A DNA stretch of 64,000 nt. Origin: Asterochloris sp. CNOR1 (lineage: Eukaryota > Chlorophyta > Trebouxiophyceae > Trebouxiales > Trebouxiaceae). Made by a program: the position numbers and the translations under genes. The DNA lies in contig OZ017762.1 of the NCBI GenBank assembly GCA_963969365.1, positions 1,054,001-1,118,000 on the forward strand, given 5' to 3'. The notes under the pieces were generated by a model. The model was not told where the DNA came from. It did no database searches and was given only the letters and a program-made list of their open reading frames with translations. Each line of letters starts with the position of its first letter. Within the stretch, counting starts at the first letter, position 1. This document shows, in pieces, positions 1-11,800 of the stretch.

Positions 1-3000
1 GGGCTTACACCACAACCTTGCATCTGCTGCATGCCCTTGTGTGTCTGGGTGCCACAGATGGAGTGCTGTGCTGACTGCTCAGCCGTCATGGAGGTACCAG
101 CTTGCCAAACATGATCATCAAACCTTCACACTCTTTTAGCACGCTTGCCTCAGGCAGAGAAAGTGCCTGCAGCTGCACAGCCTTTGCAATGGCCTGCAAT
201 GGCTGTCAGACTGCTCCTGCAGCCTGAAGAGCTCACTGACTGCACCTTGGCCTCTCCCCTGCCACTGTCTTACTGCAAGCAGTGCGGTAGAGAAACCCAG
301 CACATGAGTCCCCAGCTGTGCCACACAATGCTCCCAGGCCCCCAGTGCATGCGGCACGCAGGGGAAACTCCTGCCCACCGAGGACAGTCTTTTGACAAGC
401 GATGCAGATTTGCATGATCAATGGCAGTTGCACCTGCACATGCAGGTCTGGTGAATGCGCCCCACCTGCATAAGCAGAGGTTCAGCTGTGCGTGCGTCCT
501 GCCCCAGACCATTCGTGTCAGCAAGCACATTTGTTGATCATAGGGTCAAAAGCCGACACAGCGTTTGCCCTGCACATGCAGATGTGGTGAAGCTGCACTG
601 GAGCCCGCAGCTGTGCAGTGCAGGGCCAGCCCTCCCAGATATGCTTGCCTTGCAGGCATAGCCATTGCCAAAATAACCAAAGATTCCCCTGCACATGCAG
701 GCGTGGTTAACACGCCCTACCTTCAGCACTGGAGCCCCCAGCTCTGCAACCTGGTGGACATGGGGCACGACACTTCTATCCAGTTTGGGCAGGATCCACC
801 CCTCTTCAGGTGAAGGTGTGCTTCGGTGGTGAAGCCACACAAAATATCTTGACGCAGGGGAGGCTGCACGCTTGGCTAGAGTTGTCAGCAGGCTCCCCCG
901 CTCATCAGGGCAGCAATGTGCAAGGTACAAGAGCACACCTGTGCGAGATGCGTCGCGCACAGAGAGATTTTGCCCTCGTGTTTGGGACGTCACATGTCTC
1001 ATTTTGGAAGGGCCTCTGGACTTGCCCACAAAGACAGGAAGGGGACAGTCCACTTCATTGGGAGAGCTGCAGGAATGGTCTCTCATCGATTGACTTCATG
1101 CATACACTCCGGCTGCCCATTGCAGCAAGCCCCTGCTGTCCTCTGGGCTTCCCATGTTCAGCTTCAGTATCTGATTGTATCATGCCCCTGGCGTGACAGA
1201 GAAGGGTCTCCCTCAGGGATGGAGTCCATTGCCTAGCAAGACTCCCTCAAGAGTGTTTCTGGCTGATGCATTCCTCTTACTGTAGCAAGCCGCCTGGATG
1301 GACTCCACCGCCATCCTCTGGGCCTTCGCATGGCCAGCACCCGCAGCAGCGGCCGCCGCCTCCTCAGCACCAGGGACAGCAGCAGATGGGGCAGGACATG
1401 CACTTCCAGGCAGAGAATCCCCTCAGGCAAGCTGCGCTGGGAAAAATGCGCTTTGGTTGGACTCCAAAATGCAGGCGCTGCACCGCAGTGCACTGACATA
1501 TAAGGTGGCACCATATGCTGAGTGAGAGTCCCCAACCCCCGCTCATGGCAGACTGAGCCGAAAGGGCACCCCTCTAGCCATCTGCGGCTGACAGCAGACT
1601 GTGCTTCAAGAGCCCCTTCAAGTCAGCTGCAGCTCACAGCAGGCCATGCCGCAAGATGCAAGGTGAGTTCGGGCAAACTGACATTGTGGAGACATCAGAG
1701 CCACAGGCTCAGTGATGCATTGATATGTGACAGCCTGCACCGAGCGCATAGCATGCACCAGTGGATGGCAGGCAGCGCTCCACAGACAGGTAGCCTCAAG
1801 AGTGCGCTGACGTCAGTCAGGAAAGGAGCCCTTCCCTCGTGCCACCGTCCATGCTCCCACACATGAGTTGGCAGAGGGTCTTACCTGGTACTGTTTGCAG
1901 TAGCTCTCTACAAGCTCTTGCCAACAGCTAGGCCCCTGTGCCGCTGCCATGCCGCAAGCACAGTCTGAGGCCATTAAGGTTGCCTGCTGCAGGGGCCCGC
2001 CCCGTTCCTACCCCCCCAGCAGCCATGCCAGTCCCAGTGCCACCCCAGTCCCCGGGCAAGGCTACGATCCTGCCTCCATCTGGGCGGCTGCACAGCAGCA
2101 GTCAGGCACAGCCTCTGGTGGCAGCATGCAGGGAGGGTCTGCCCAGATGGGTTCCGCTTCCCAGATGGGTGGCGCACATAGGATGGGTGAAGGTCACCAG
2201 TTGGGTGGCAGCCAGAACCAGGTGGCCCAGCAGCAGCTTCAGCAGCAGCAGCTTCAGCAGCAGCAGCTTCAGCAGCAGCAGGCGAGGCAGCAAGAGCAGG
2301 AGCAGCAGCGCCAGAGGGAGCAGAGGAAGGCGGAGGCGCAGCAGAGGGCCTCCACTAAGGCAGACATGCAGGTGAGAGGTTTAGGGCTTAGGTTGTTGCA
2401 GCAGGCAGGCACTCATGAGGCGCTATGTGCTCAGGGCACCACCAGGTTGACGATCAGGTCAGAACGACGCATGGGAGAGTGAGGCTGTCGGTGGTGACCT
2501 GCTGCTGAGGCCTGTCGCTTTAGACATAGGGCAGCGTAATCCAGGTCTGCTCTGCGTGCGGGCCTGCTGCTTGCCATACAGGCAGCAGCCCACAGGTGGG
2601 CAGTGCTGCTGCGCTGGAGCAAGTGCTGGGGCTGCTGCTGGATGCAGTAAGCACGCATGAAATTTCATGGCAGCCTTGCAAAGGTTGCCTGGCACGAGAC
2701 CAGTGGGCGCTGCTGCGTTGGCATCAGACGACTGCCCCTGATGTTGCAGCTTGTTGTCTGAATGGCAGGACTGCGTGCCTCTAGCTGAGCCTGAGCTGAC
2801 TCTACGGGTGCCTGGGTTTCCTGGTCAACAGACATCCTCTCGGACAATGGACAGCCTCTCCTTTCTGCTGCAGGCTGCCTTCCGAAAAGCTGCCATTGCA
2901 GCGCTCACCAGGCGTCTGCAGAGCAGCATCGCGGCTGCTAATGCAGACGCTGCTGCAGAGATGGACTCGCTGTTTGAGACGCAGGGGAAGCTGACCAGGT

Positions 3001-5294
3001 AATATGAGCCCGTTGCCACCCTCCAACATACGGGTGCGGCAGCTGTGCATGCTCTGGCAGGCCTGGACAGGAAGCACCACAGGGCACAGCCTTCACGTAG
3101 CTGAAAATGTGTAGGTCTGTGGTGAGACCCAAGATCTGCTGCACAGGCGGAGGACGAGACCCAGAAGGCATGGCAGCTCTTGAGCAGGTTGTTGCTCCTC
3201 AGAGCAATGACAGCTTGCAAGGCCTGAGGAGATGACACCCCTTGAGGCAGCTATGGTGCCCATGCCAGCATGAAGTCATCAGACATGCCATGTCGCTGCA
3301 GGCCGGAAGATGACAACCCTAAGGGGTGTAACAGATGTTTGCAGCAGATGTTTGCCTACACAGAGCCATGGCAGCATGCTGTGCGGGCAGAGAGGGCTGC
3401 TTGTGGCAGCACCCAAGGCCATGTTGCCATGTAGAAAGCAAGCTTGCAACGGTGTGCAGGCGGGAAGAGGAGATCCAGAAGGGTGTGGCAGCGCTCCAAA
3501 AGGAGCGCCAGGCGCTGGAGGCCTGTGTGCTGAGCATGTCCGGCAAGACTGTGGCCCTGGAGCGGTGGCTGGAGGAGAACGAGGCCAAACTGCCCCAGGG
3601 TGAGTAGGTAACCGGATGGTCTGCTGCTGTGGTGTGGACAGATCACCCTGCTTTGAGGCCAGCATTGCCAAGACAGCTGATCTGCCAGACTGCCAAGTAA
3701 GCTGGTCTTGCTGTATGTGGGTCATGTTGGGCAGGACCGTGACGCCAGAGCAATGGCTGGAGAAAGATAGGACACAGACGTCGTTCAGGGTGAGCAGCAA
3801 CCTCAGCAGGAGGCTGGGCATTGCCATCTGCAGCAGAATTCCTGCACGTGTTATGCATCATCTGGGGCTGGAGCGGAGGCTGGAAGACACGAGGCCAAGC
3901 TGCAATATCCAACGTGATGGTTGGCTTGCCTTGCCTGCAACAAGCAGCTTGCTGCCAATTGAAACGCAGGCCCATTGTCAGGGAGGTTCAGGTGAGAACT
4001 TAGATGGCAGGCCCGCTCATCCCCCGGCAGGCTGTGCTGTGACTCCACTCTTGGCACCGCTTTGCTTGCAAGCTCAAAGACCTCTGTGAAGCGCTTGGCT
4101 TCCAGAAGGTGAGATGCGGATGCAGCTGCAGTGGCTGCAAAGGCTTTCCTGTCCCAGCACGTGGGCCCAGGCACTGTCTGCAGCTGGACCCGGACCTGTT
4201 GAGGACTGGGGGACCCGTTGAGGAGTTGGGTGCCTGCAGGTGAGATCAACCCAGACGAGGCCATCGTCGCCGCAGACTCTCTGTCCCAGCAGGCTCTGGA
4301 GGCGCAGGCAGAGGACCTGGCCATCGAGGACACCCTGTATGCGCTGGAGCGGGCGCTCACAAACGGAGTCATCACAGCAGACGCCTACCTGAAGCAGGTC
4401 AGAGGATGACAGCAGGGGTCTCTGCAAAGATGGCAGGAAGTTGCAGGCAGTTGTACCGAGGCAGGCATGTGTGCCGCACTGGGGGCAGTTCAGTGCATGC
4501 CCGCTCGGTCATATGGCAGTGAGGACACCCTGTCTGCGCTGGAGCACCCGCTCACCAAGGGAGCGCTCACAGCAAACACTCACCTGGATGCTCGTGAGCG
4601 TGAAGTGGACAGCAGGGTGTGGGTGCTGCTTCAGTCGGTCAAAGACACAGCTGGCGCCTGTGATCTCAAGCGACCCGCTGTGCCCACCTGACCCAATGTG
4701 TCATAAACGAGATGCCAGACACACGCGGGATCTGCAGCAGGGACTCCTCCTGATGGAGGGTAGCGTGTCTGGCTAGCCATGCAAACTGCTTGCATTACGT
4801 GTAGCACTGCATGGCACAAGCTTAGGGAGGGGGACATTGCCACAAGCGCCTTGTGCTGCGTGTACATCCCCTTTGCACCTGCTGCTGTTTTAAACCTGTC
4901 TCTGCCTGCCTTTAGCACAAGGCCAGTGTTACAAGCCTGCCGCGCTCCCTTCTGCAAATGATGCACAGGTATGTGGTCCACAGAGACGTGGTGACATATG
5001 GGCTAGCAGCAGCACTTTACTGAGTCTTTTGGCTCTGGCCCTCCAAGCTGCTTGCTGACAGTACATGCACCAACATGTCTGCCCTCACGTGTGCAGGTGC
5101 GCCTCATATGCCGCAAGCAGTTCTTTGTAAGGGCGCTGGGCATGAAGGTGGCTTCCAAGCAGCATGAGGTTGCTAGGCACTCGCAGAACAGAACGAGGCA
5201 TGAGCGCTCGCCCCAGACTCAGAGCGTGCAGATGCCCCAAGGTGACAGCTGGGCTAACACAGGAATCTTAGCAAATCCCCTGCAGGCCCGCTGA
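1..5294 (+). CDS. VPS23: ESCRT-I subunit VPS23/TSG101 (ELC-like), 5'-partial
   Basis: This is the ESCRT-I subunit that binds ubiquitinated cargo at endosomes. The left edge cuts the N-terminal UEV domain: pieces resembling its CVFVNP and MIIK-PH segments lie near 30-60 and 105-150. Exon 701-809 gives its end (TPYLQHW, NLVD, FGQDPPLF; compare PYLQEW, NLVDLV, FGRDPPLF of TSG101). A Pro-rich exon (about 1280-1480) and a Gln-rich exon (1993-2371, with GYDPASIW) form the linker. Exons 2874-3000 and 3460-3599 encode the coiled coil (AAFRKAAIAAL, KERQALEA). Exon 4240-4397 is the Vps23 core (INPDEAIVAADSL, AIEDTLYALERAL). The last exon, from 5099, carries VRLICRKQFFVRAL, matching the family's VRLLSRKQFQLRAL, and then diverges from the usual KARKTAGL ending before the TGA at 5292-5294. 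Identification is firm; the exact 3' end and linker introns are less certain. Confidence 0.88.
276..809 (+). repeat. Decayed tandem copies of the VPS23 UEV exon
   Basis: The working exon is 701-809, preceded by CCTGCACATGCAG. Similar starts follow the same acceptor-like motif at about 446 and 581. A fragment at about 299-330 matches the exon segment encoding QHWSPQLCN (it reads QHMSPQLCH). Start-to-start spacings are about 135 and 120 bp. None of the upstream copies keeps the full frame through to the FGQDPPLF end. They look like exon-plus-intron tandem duplications that have decayed. Confidence 0.7.
2227..2282 (+). repeat. 15-bp CAG-rich minisatellite coding for QQQLQ
   Basis: Three to four tandem copies of a CAGCAGCAGCAGCTT unit lie inside the VPS23 Gln-rich exon. 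They encode a repeating QQQLQ pattern in the linker between the UEV domain and the coiled coil. The frame is kept because the unit is 15 nt. Confidence 0.85.
3538..3905 (+). repeat. Decayed copies of the VPS23 coiled-coil exon end
   Basis: The exon end at 3538-3599 (KTVALERWLEENEAKLP) is followed in the intron by two look-alikes. About 3733-3795 reads RTVTPEQWLEKDRTQ and about 3868-3905 shares the stretch encoding LERRLED plus GAGGCCAAGCTGC. Spacings are about 195 and 135 bp. Similarity at the DNA level is clear but gapped, and the copies are not in a usable common frame. Confidence 0.65.
4240..4600 (+). repeat. Decayed copy of the VPS23 core exon
   Basis: The core exon is 4240-4397. In the next intron, 4508-4590 repeats its second half: GAGGACACCCTGT and TGCGCTGGAGC are unchanged, and it can be read SEDTLSALEHPLTKGALTANTHL against IEDTLYALERALTNGVITADAYL. 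About 80% of bases agree over roughly 65 nt by hand count. The copy lies about 195 bp downstream and lacks a good donor. Confidence 0.75.
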
Positions 5295-5890
5295 GCAAGT
5301 GCCTGTACTTGACACTCACAGCAGCAGCAGAGTGTGTTGCCCATTCGGTGAAGTGTTTGAAAGCTGGTGTGCGCCTGACAATATCTGTGTAAACTACCCA
5401 CTTAAATCTGCTTTACATCTGAGGGACAACAGTGGACATTATTGTTGTGAGGGTCTGCCATGTGGCTCACTCTGCATGCTGCTAAGAGCACTGCACCGTC
5501 AGACAAAGGTGCACTTATCACGGAGCAAGATCTGTTTATCAGGCAAGGCATGGCACTGCAAATGTCAATCAAACGCAAGAGAAGAAAAGCATCATCAACA
5601 AAATTTGAAGATAAGATGGCAAGGATAGACATGCTCCAGCAGAAGCATGGGTGCATAAAATCGAAGCGTGTGCTGGCCGTGCAATGTGGCTGCACAGTGA
5701 GACTGTCCGGTACTTGCAGAGAGCGGGGATCCCTTGTATCAAGGGCCACCCCCCAGGGTGTTGGTCGATGCTGCAGGAATGCTGTCACCTTATGCTGTGC
5801 CTGGCTGATGTATCGCGCTGTCTGCGGGACTTTCAACAATATCTGAATCAAAGAGTTTGTCACCCAGGGCAACTCGAATCAGCACAGCCT
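5295..5890. other. Convergent 3' region, no assigned gene
   Basis: This stretch lies between the VPS23 stop and the start of the minus-strand coding-like exons. It is richer in A/T than its surroundings (notably 5550-5650). One plus-strand ORF (5460-5846) has a Lys/Arg-rich middle (SIKRKRRKASSTKFEDKM) but no recognisable domain. I treat it as probable 3' UTR or intergenic DNA. Confidence 0.4.
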
Positions 5891-5899
5891 GGTGTGTAG

Positions 5900-8800
5900 G
5901 TATGTGTTTGCATCAGGAGCGTGTGCCTGGCACTGGGGGTTTTCCCAGAGGGTATGCTGTTGGAAGGGGTGGCAACTTGGGGACGAGCCGCCGAGCGCGG
6001 CCTGTCCCCCACTGAAGGTGGGCTGCTTGTTACTGGGGGCCAGCGATGCCTCAGGCCAGAGCCTGGTCTTTGTGGGAGCTGAATCTCCTTTGAGGTTGAC
6101 GCCATAGCTGGCTGATGAGGCAGTGATGGCGTAGGAGGGGGAGTGGGTGGTGGTGGGTGCTGCATGCACCTGGGGCAGGGCAGTGTAGCTGCCGAGTTTC
6201 CAGGAAATCTCGCTGCCCATCTCCAGCTGAATGTCCTCCTGCAGGCAGTACAACTGATGGGCTGTCAGTCAAACTGGCAGTCTGCATTGAACAGCCAGCC
6301 ACAAAAGCTGCTGTTCCTCAGGGCAGTATGCTTCTTGGGAGCGAGGACCCCTGGCAGCCCCCTGCAGGTGCAGACATGCACATAGTAGATCAGCTACACT
6401 GGCATGCCTGGTCCTTGGGCTATGCAGAGGCACACAGGTGTGCAGCACAGATCACACACAGTCGAGCACTCTCAGGAGCCAGCATGACAATCCTGAGCAC
6501 CTCAGGAATGAGGTGAGAGATGAGCAGCAGCCCTGTGCGCAGCTGTTGTAGACCCACAGAACCCGGAGCAGGACCTGCCGGCTTGGGGTGCATTGGTGCT
6601 CCCTGGCACATGGCATGTTGACGGGCTGCAGGCTGGCCACGACAACGCAGAAGATCACCATGGGCAACGCTGCCGGCTTGGGGCCTTGGCTGGTGCCCCT
6701 GGAAGGCAGGTCATGGCAGCAAGCAGGCGGCTGAGCATGGTGCAGGGCCTCACCACATCGGCGCTTTCAGCTAAATTCCGAGCAGACAGTGTGGAGGAAT
6801 GGCAGCAAGCAGGGGCTGAGTACAGTGCAGGGCCCACCATGATGGTGCTCCCAGCCGATGTCCCAAGCAGGCTGCAGCTGCTGCCGCCGATAGAGCTGCT
6901 GCCCCCCAGGGAGCCACTGAAGCCCTTGCCCCGCAGCGCCTGCCTGCCCTCATGCTGCATGGGGCCACCATTGCTCAGCCTGCACCAGGAACAGCACAAG
7001 CAGTCGAGCTACGCTTCTCAGGCCCTCGTCCAGCCATCTGCTGGACGTGAGATGGCGGCGTGCAGTGCACTGCAGGCCAGAACACTTCCAGGCTGCCTTC
7101 GGTGCAGGGCTGCCACCACAATGCAGACATTGCTGGAGACAACGGAATGGCTGCAGGATTGCTCAGGGGCTACCCCAAGGCTCAGCATCATCAGCTGCTC
7201 TGAACCGCTATGCTGCCAGCTGACTTCACCTTTGCGTTCAACATCCCCGGGCACTGGTCTTACCTGCTCTGCAGGTCATTGCCATTCTGCCACTCAGGCT
7301 GCGGCCCAGGGGGCCCCCAGATGCTAGAGCCCAATGCTGGGGGAGCCCACTGCTGCTGCGTCTGGAACTGCGGGTAAGTCTGAGGGTTTGCAGGGTGGTT
7401 TGCAGGTGGTGGGCACATGCTCAAGCCCTGGCACTGCTGCGGGGGGCATCCCTGAGCAGCCAGAGTGCTGACGGATCCTGTCTCATGCCCTAGGCTGTGG
7501 CTACTGTGGGGGTAGCCTGTCACGCTTTTTGGCTGAGGGTGGGTGGTGTGTCTGCTGCTGCCATAAGGGCCCTCCAAGTAACTGCTGGAGCTGCCTATGT
7601 TGCAAGGGGCCGTCACCTGGTGGATTCTGCTGCCGAAAGAATCCTCGAGATGGGAGAAGGGGGACTGCAAACAGGAGAGAACATGTTGGTCAATGCGCGT
7701 CGCATGAAGGCAGTTTACTGCACAGGCCAAATGACATGCCCTTGAGCGAGCAGCGCGCAAGGTGTTGCCTGCCAAATGCTGTTGCCTGCCAAGCAGAAAC
7801 AGTCAAGGAGCTTGATTACCTTTGTCAGACCCAACCACACATCCTCACGGCGCTGAAATTGGACATGCTTCCTGTCTATGCTATGTGCGCAAGCTGTGCG
7901 GGAAGCAGAGGCACTGCACAGAAAACACAGGACACATGCCGTACAGCCTATGCAGAGAAACTGCAGACATGCAGCATCATGCCGACACCAACCACCTGTT
8001 GAGTGATAGAGATGTCTGAGCAGGAGCGGGATCCTGAGAGAGCATTGGGGTCCTCCACTGTAAACTGGGTAGACATGGTCAGCCCAGATCCCATTGAGCC
8101 CCCAGCCAGCTGGTGCGGGCGAGCCAGCTCCACTGGGCCAGAGGCTGCCCTCCTGAGGTCACCTGCAGCATCAGATGAAAGCGATAAGCCCTAGTGTACA
8201 AGCACTGAGCAGCGTGGAGGATATGTTGTGCCCAGGGGCGAAGCCCTCGAGGCTGTGGCGGCTCAGCTGGCCAAGACCTGCGCTTTCTGAATCACCTGCA
8301 ATAGCAGAAGGATCAAGAAGTTCTGTTAGCAGGGATGTCACGCTAGGAAAGCCATTGCGGCCTGGGGCCCTGGTGCTGTCATCCAGACACATTTTGCTGC
8401 AGCTTGGTTTGCCAATCAGCCCATAAGAGTCCCTACCATCATGCTAACACAGGCAAAGAGTTTGGTTACAGTGCCGCCTGATGCATACTCAGGATTGAGC
8501 AAGTATATGGAGCCTTGACTGACTCTGGGCCGTCAAACAAATGTCTATGGGTTCCCACCTGCATTGCTGAGCACCATCTGCTGCTGGGGCAGCGTCCCCT
8601 GCTGCCCTGCCCTGGCAGGCACAGACCCAGAGGCCGGGCTCCCAGCTGCATGCCTGGCTTGCAGCTGCTTCATGCGCTGCTGCCACATCATGGTCGGGTC
8701 CATGCTTGGGCCAGCTGGCATGCCTGCACATTTCAAACGAACCGGGTCGAGAGACAGAGGCATCAGGGTGGCGCGGGGGATGGGTGGGGAGGGTGTTGAC

Positions 8801-11800
8801 GAACAGCAACCAAAAGGCACCAATTCTCTGCGGCTACATGCAATACAGGTCCATCAAGCACCCAGTCCTGTCCGAGCATGCTGCTGCAGGTGATGCAGTA
8901 AGCTCACGCCGTACAAGAACATCAGGGGAACCTGCCCATCAAGCAATACAAACTGACCTGGGACACCGGCAGTGGCCACCGTCGACCCTACCCGTGCCTG
9001 CTGCTGCATGTGGGCTTGCAGCTGCTGCTGTGCCTGGCTTTGCAGCAGGCCCGCCGCGTAGCTTGCGGGGTGGCGGGCTGCCTGCTGAACTCCAGGGTGT
9101 TGTGGCACCTGCATGCAGTGGATGCACAGAGGTCAGCATCCGCAATGAGGGCAGGGCAAACGGCTGTCTGCTGAGCCCTGGGGCGCTGTGGCTTCGCATG
9201 GAGCACATGCGTGCGGCGGCATGTTAGACCTCCAAGGCAGGGCCTAATGGGAGACCACATGAAAGCCACCTGCTGAGCACTGTGGTGCTTCCCCTCGCGC
9301 TGCCCTCCCTGCTGCTTAGTGCGGCCCCCTGGTCCTGCAGCGCTGACCGCTGTGTTTCTGCCCACAGGGTTGAGTGGCGCCCGCACAAAGGACACGAGTG
9401 GCTGCGGCTGGTCCAGGCAAGACACCGTGCCCCTGGAAGCTCCTGGACCGCCCAACATGGTGGACAGCTGCTCCTGCAGGCAAGTGGAGATGATCAAGCT
9501 CCCATCAAGCAGATCGCTTGGCGAGCAGTGCATGATTTGCTGCAGTGAGCCCTGCAGGCAACCTAAGCGCGCTGCAGGCGTGGGAGAGCAGGCATCCAAA
9601 TTGAAACCTGATGTTGTGCCAGTCCTATTGGGAAGCCTCAAAGCTGCTCTTATAAGCACAGCGCGAAAGTTGACTGTGAGCAGCAGTGCCTCAGCAGGGA
9701 CACTATGCGTCCCAGTCTGGTCAACGCCTGCATCTCTTGGGCTGAAGGCTGACAAGCTGTTCATCTGTCAGCCCTGAAGGTGTCAGGTCCGCCTGCTGAG
9801 GGGTGCTGCCTGACTTGTCCACCCCATGGTGAGCAGCTGGGCAAACAACAAAACAACACAAAACTACAAAACAAACAAACAAAGCCAGTTTCAGCCACCT
9901 GCACTGAGGTGGCCCCATTGCGCACTGCAATGCCCAGCATGGCCTGCGCGCAAGCCATGGTACGCTGGGGCAGCACAGGTGGCAGGGCCACCAAATCATC
10001 GAGCGGGTCCTCCCCGCACAGCACCTTCAGGTTGTGCATGTAGTCGCCCTGGGCACGAGTGTCCAGCCCTGCAGCAAAGGAGTAGCAGTCACACAATTTC
10101 AAAGGCTCCTCGCAGCTTGCTGTGTAAGTGCCTTACACAGCAATGATGCCTCTTGCCAAGCAGCGCCTGGTCAAATGTGCCGAGGCCTGCAGGGCTGGCA
10201 CGTCAAGGGGAGGACAGCAAGCTGCAAGCTCAACCTGACAGGATAGGGGCAGGCCTGCGCTAACAGTCATTCATGCAACCATGCTATGCAGATGGAAGGG
10301 CAGCAGGTACATAAAGCAACCACAAGCACCCCTCACAGACAGGATGATGCCAAGCCTGCAGCCCACATGCCTGCAGTGCAGTGGCCATGCATCTGCTGTG
10401 CACAGACAAAACATTCAGACAAGCATGCCCACCTGCAGTGTTGCGAGCCAGGGACTGCATCAGCTCAACCGGGCTCCCCACATTCAGCATCCCCTGCACC
10501 GCCAGGAGCAGCTGCGCCATGGTCAGCACACCCCCTTGCTCGGAGGGCGGCTGGAAGTTGCAGAGCTCAAAGTCCCCCAGAGCAGCATCTGGGCTGTAGC
10601 TTGGGGTGCTGGGCAGGGCTGCCCCCACACTGCTGCTGCTGGACTGCGTCTCCAGGCCAGGGGTGTCGGGGTTGGCCAGACCCAGCAGGGGCTGCTGGCC
10701 TGCCATTGCCTGCAGGGCAGCGAGGACTTCTTACAGGCAAGGGGCACAGCACGATGTGCTGGGCCAGGACCATCTGCCATTGCCTGCAGGTCATCTCACT
10801 ACACACAGCAGACCTTGAACATTAGCAGTTCAGGCTCAAAATTCTGCAAGCTGAGCCAGATGCACAGCATTAGCCAAGTGACAAGGCACAGGCAGGCAGC
10901 TGCTTGCCTGCAGCGTGGGCAGGGCAGTGCTGAGGGCCTTGGGCAGCTCTGTCTGCAGGATGGTGGTGGCATCCTTGGGGTGCTCCTCAACCAGAGCCTG
11001 GAGCCTCAGAAGCTCCTGCAGCACCGGCAAGCACCTGTCAACTGGTGCTGTCACCCTGACCTTGTTCCAGTCCCAGTCAAGTGTTCACAAGTGAAATATG
11101 GTGGTATTGACTTCGTTTGCTGGCTTGCGAACCCAAAATTGCCGATTTAAGCACTGCATAAGTGGCACAGCCTGCCACAGTGCCAGCCCAAAAGCGACTT
11201 GACGGCCAATGGCACAGTCAGTCGGGCTGACAAGACTCGAGTGCTCTAGGCAATGCAAGCGGCAGCCGGCATACCTGCAGAGGGTCCCCAGCGGACACAG
11301 GGCTACCACTTGCGTTGTCCCTCCCAAACACTGCCTCCAGGGGCAGACCATGAGATATAATCTGCAGCCCAGTAGGCGTGCCAGAGGCTTTGCAGCCCGT
11401 GCTGCTGCCCTGCAGTGTGTAGAATGCTGCTCACAGACCTGAGGTGTGACGACTCTTGAGGGCAATGCCCAAGGCAGCTCCAGCAGGCAAGTCAGCAAGG
11501 CAAGCTTCCCGGGGAGGCAGGGATGACTATGGTACCAAAGCTGCAGGTACGCTGCACAGCTGATGGGTATCGGCAGGCAACACCTTCAGACAGTTAGCCC
11601 CACCTGCCGCTGCTGGTGAGTCTTGACATGCTGCAGGTGGCAGTGCAGAGCCAGCACTCCGCCATCTGCCACAGCAGCAGTGCCAACAGACGACTCCAGG
11701 CGCGGCCTGAGGGCCGCCTCGGCTGCAGCCGTCGCAGCTGCCACTGCCTTGGACTTGGCGGCTGCCACAGCCTTGGCTTGGGGCTCCTCCTCAAGCAAAT

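Noticed and set aside
5460-5846. Lys/Arg-rich ORF as a transposase or other mobile-element gene
   Set aside because: There is no catalytic motif, no terminal repeats and no target duplication; it lies in the 3' region after VPS23.
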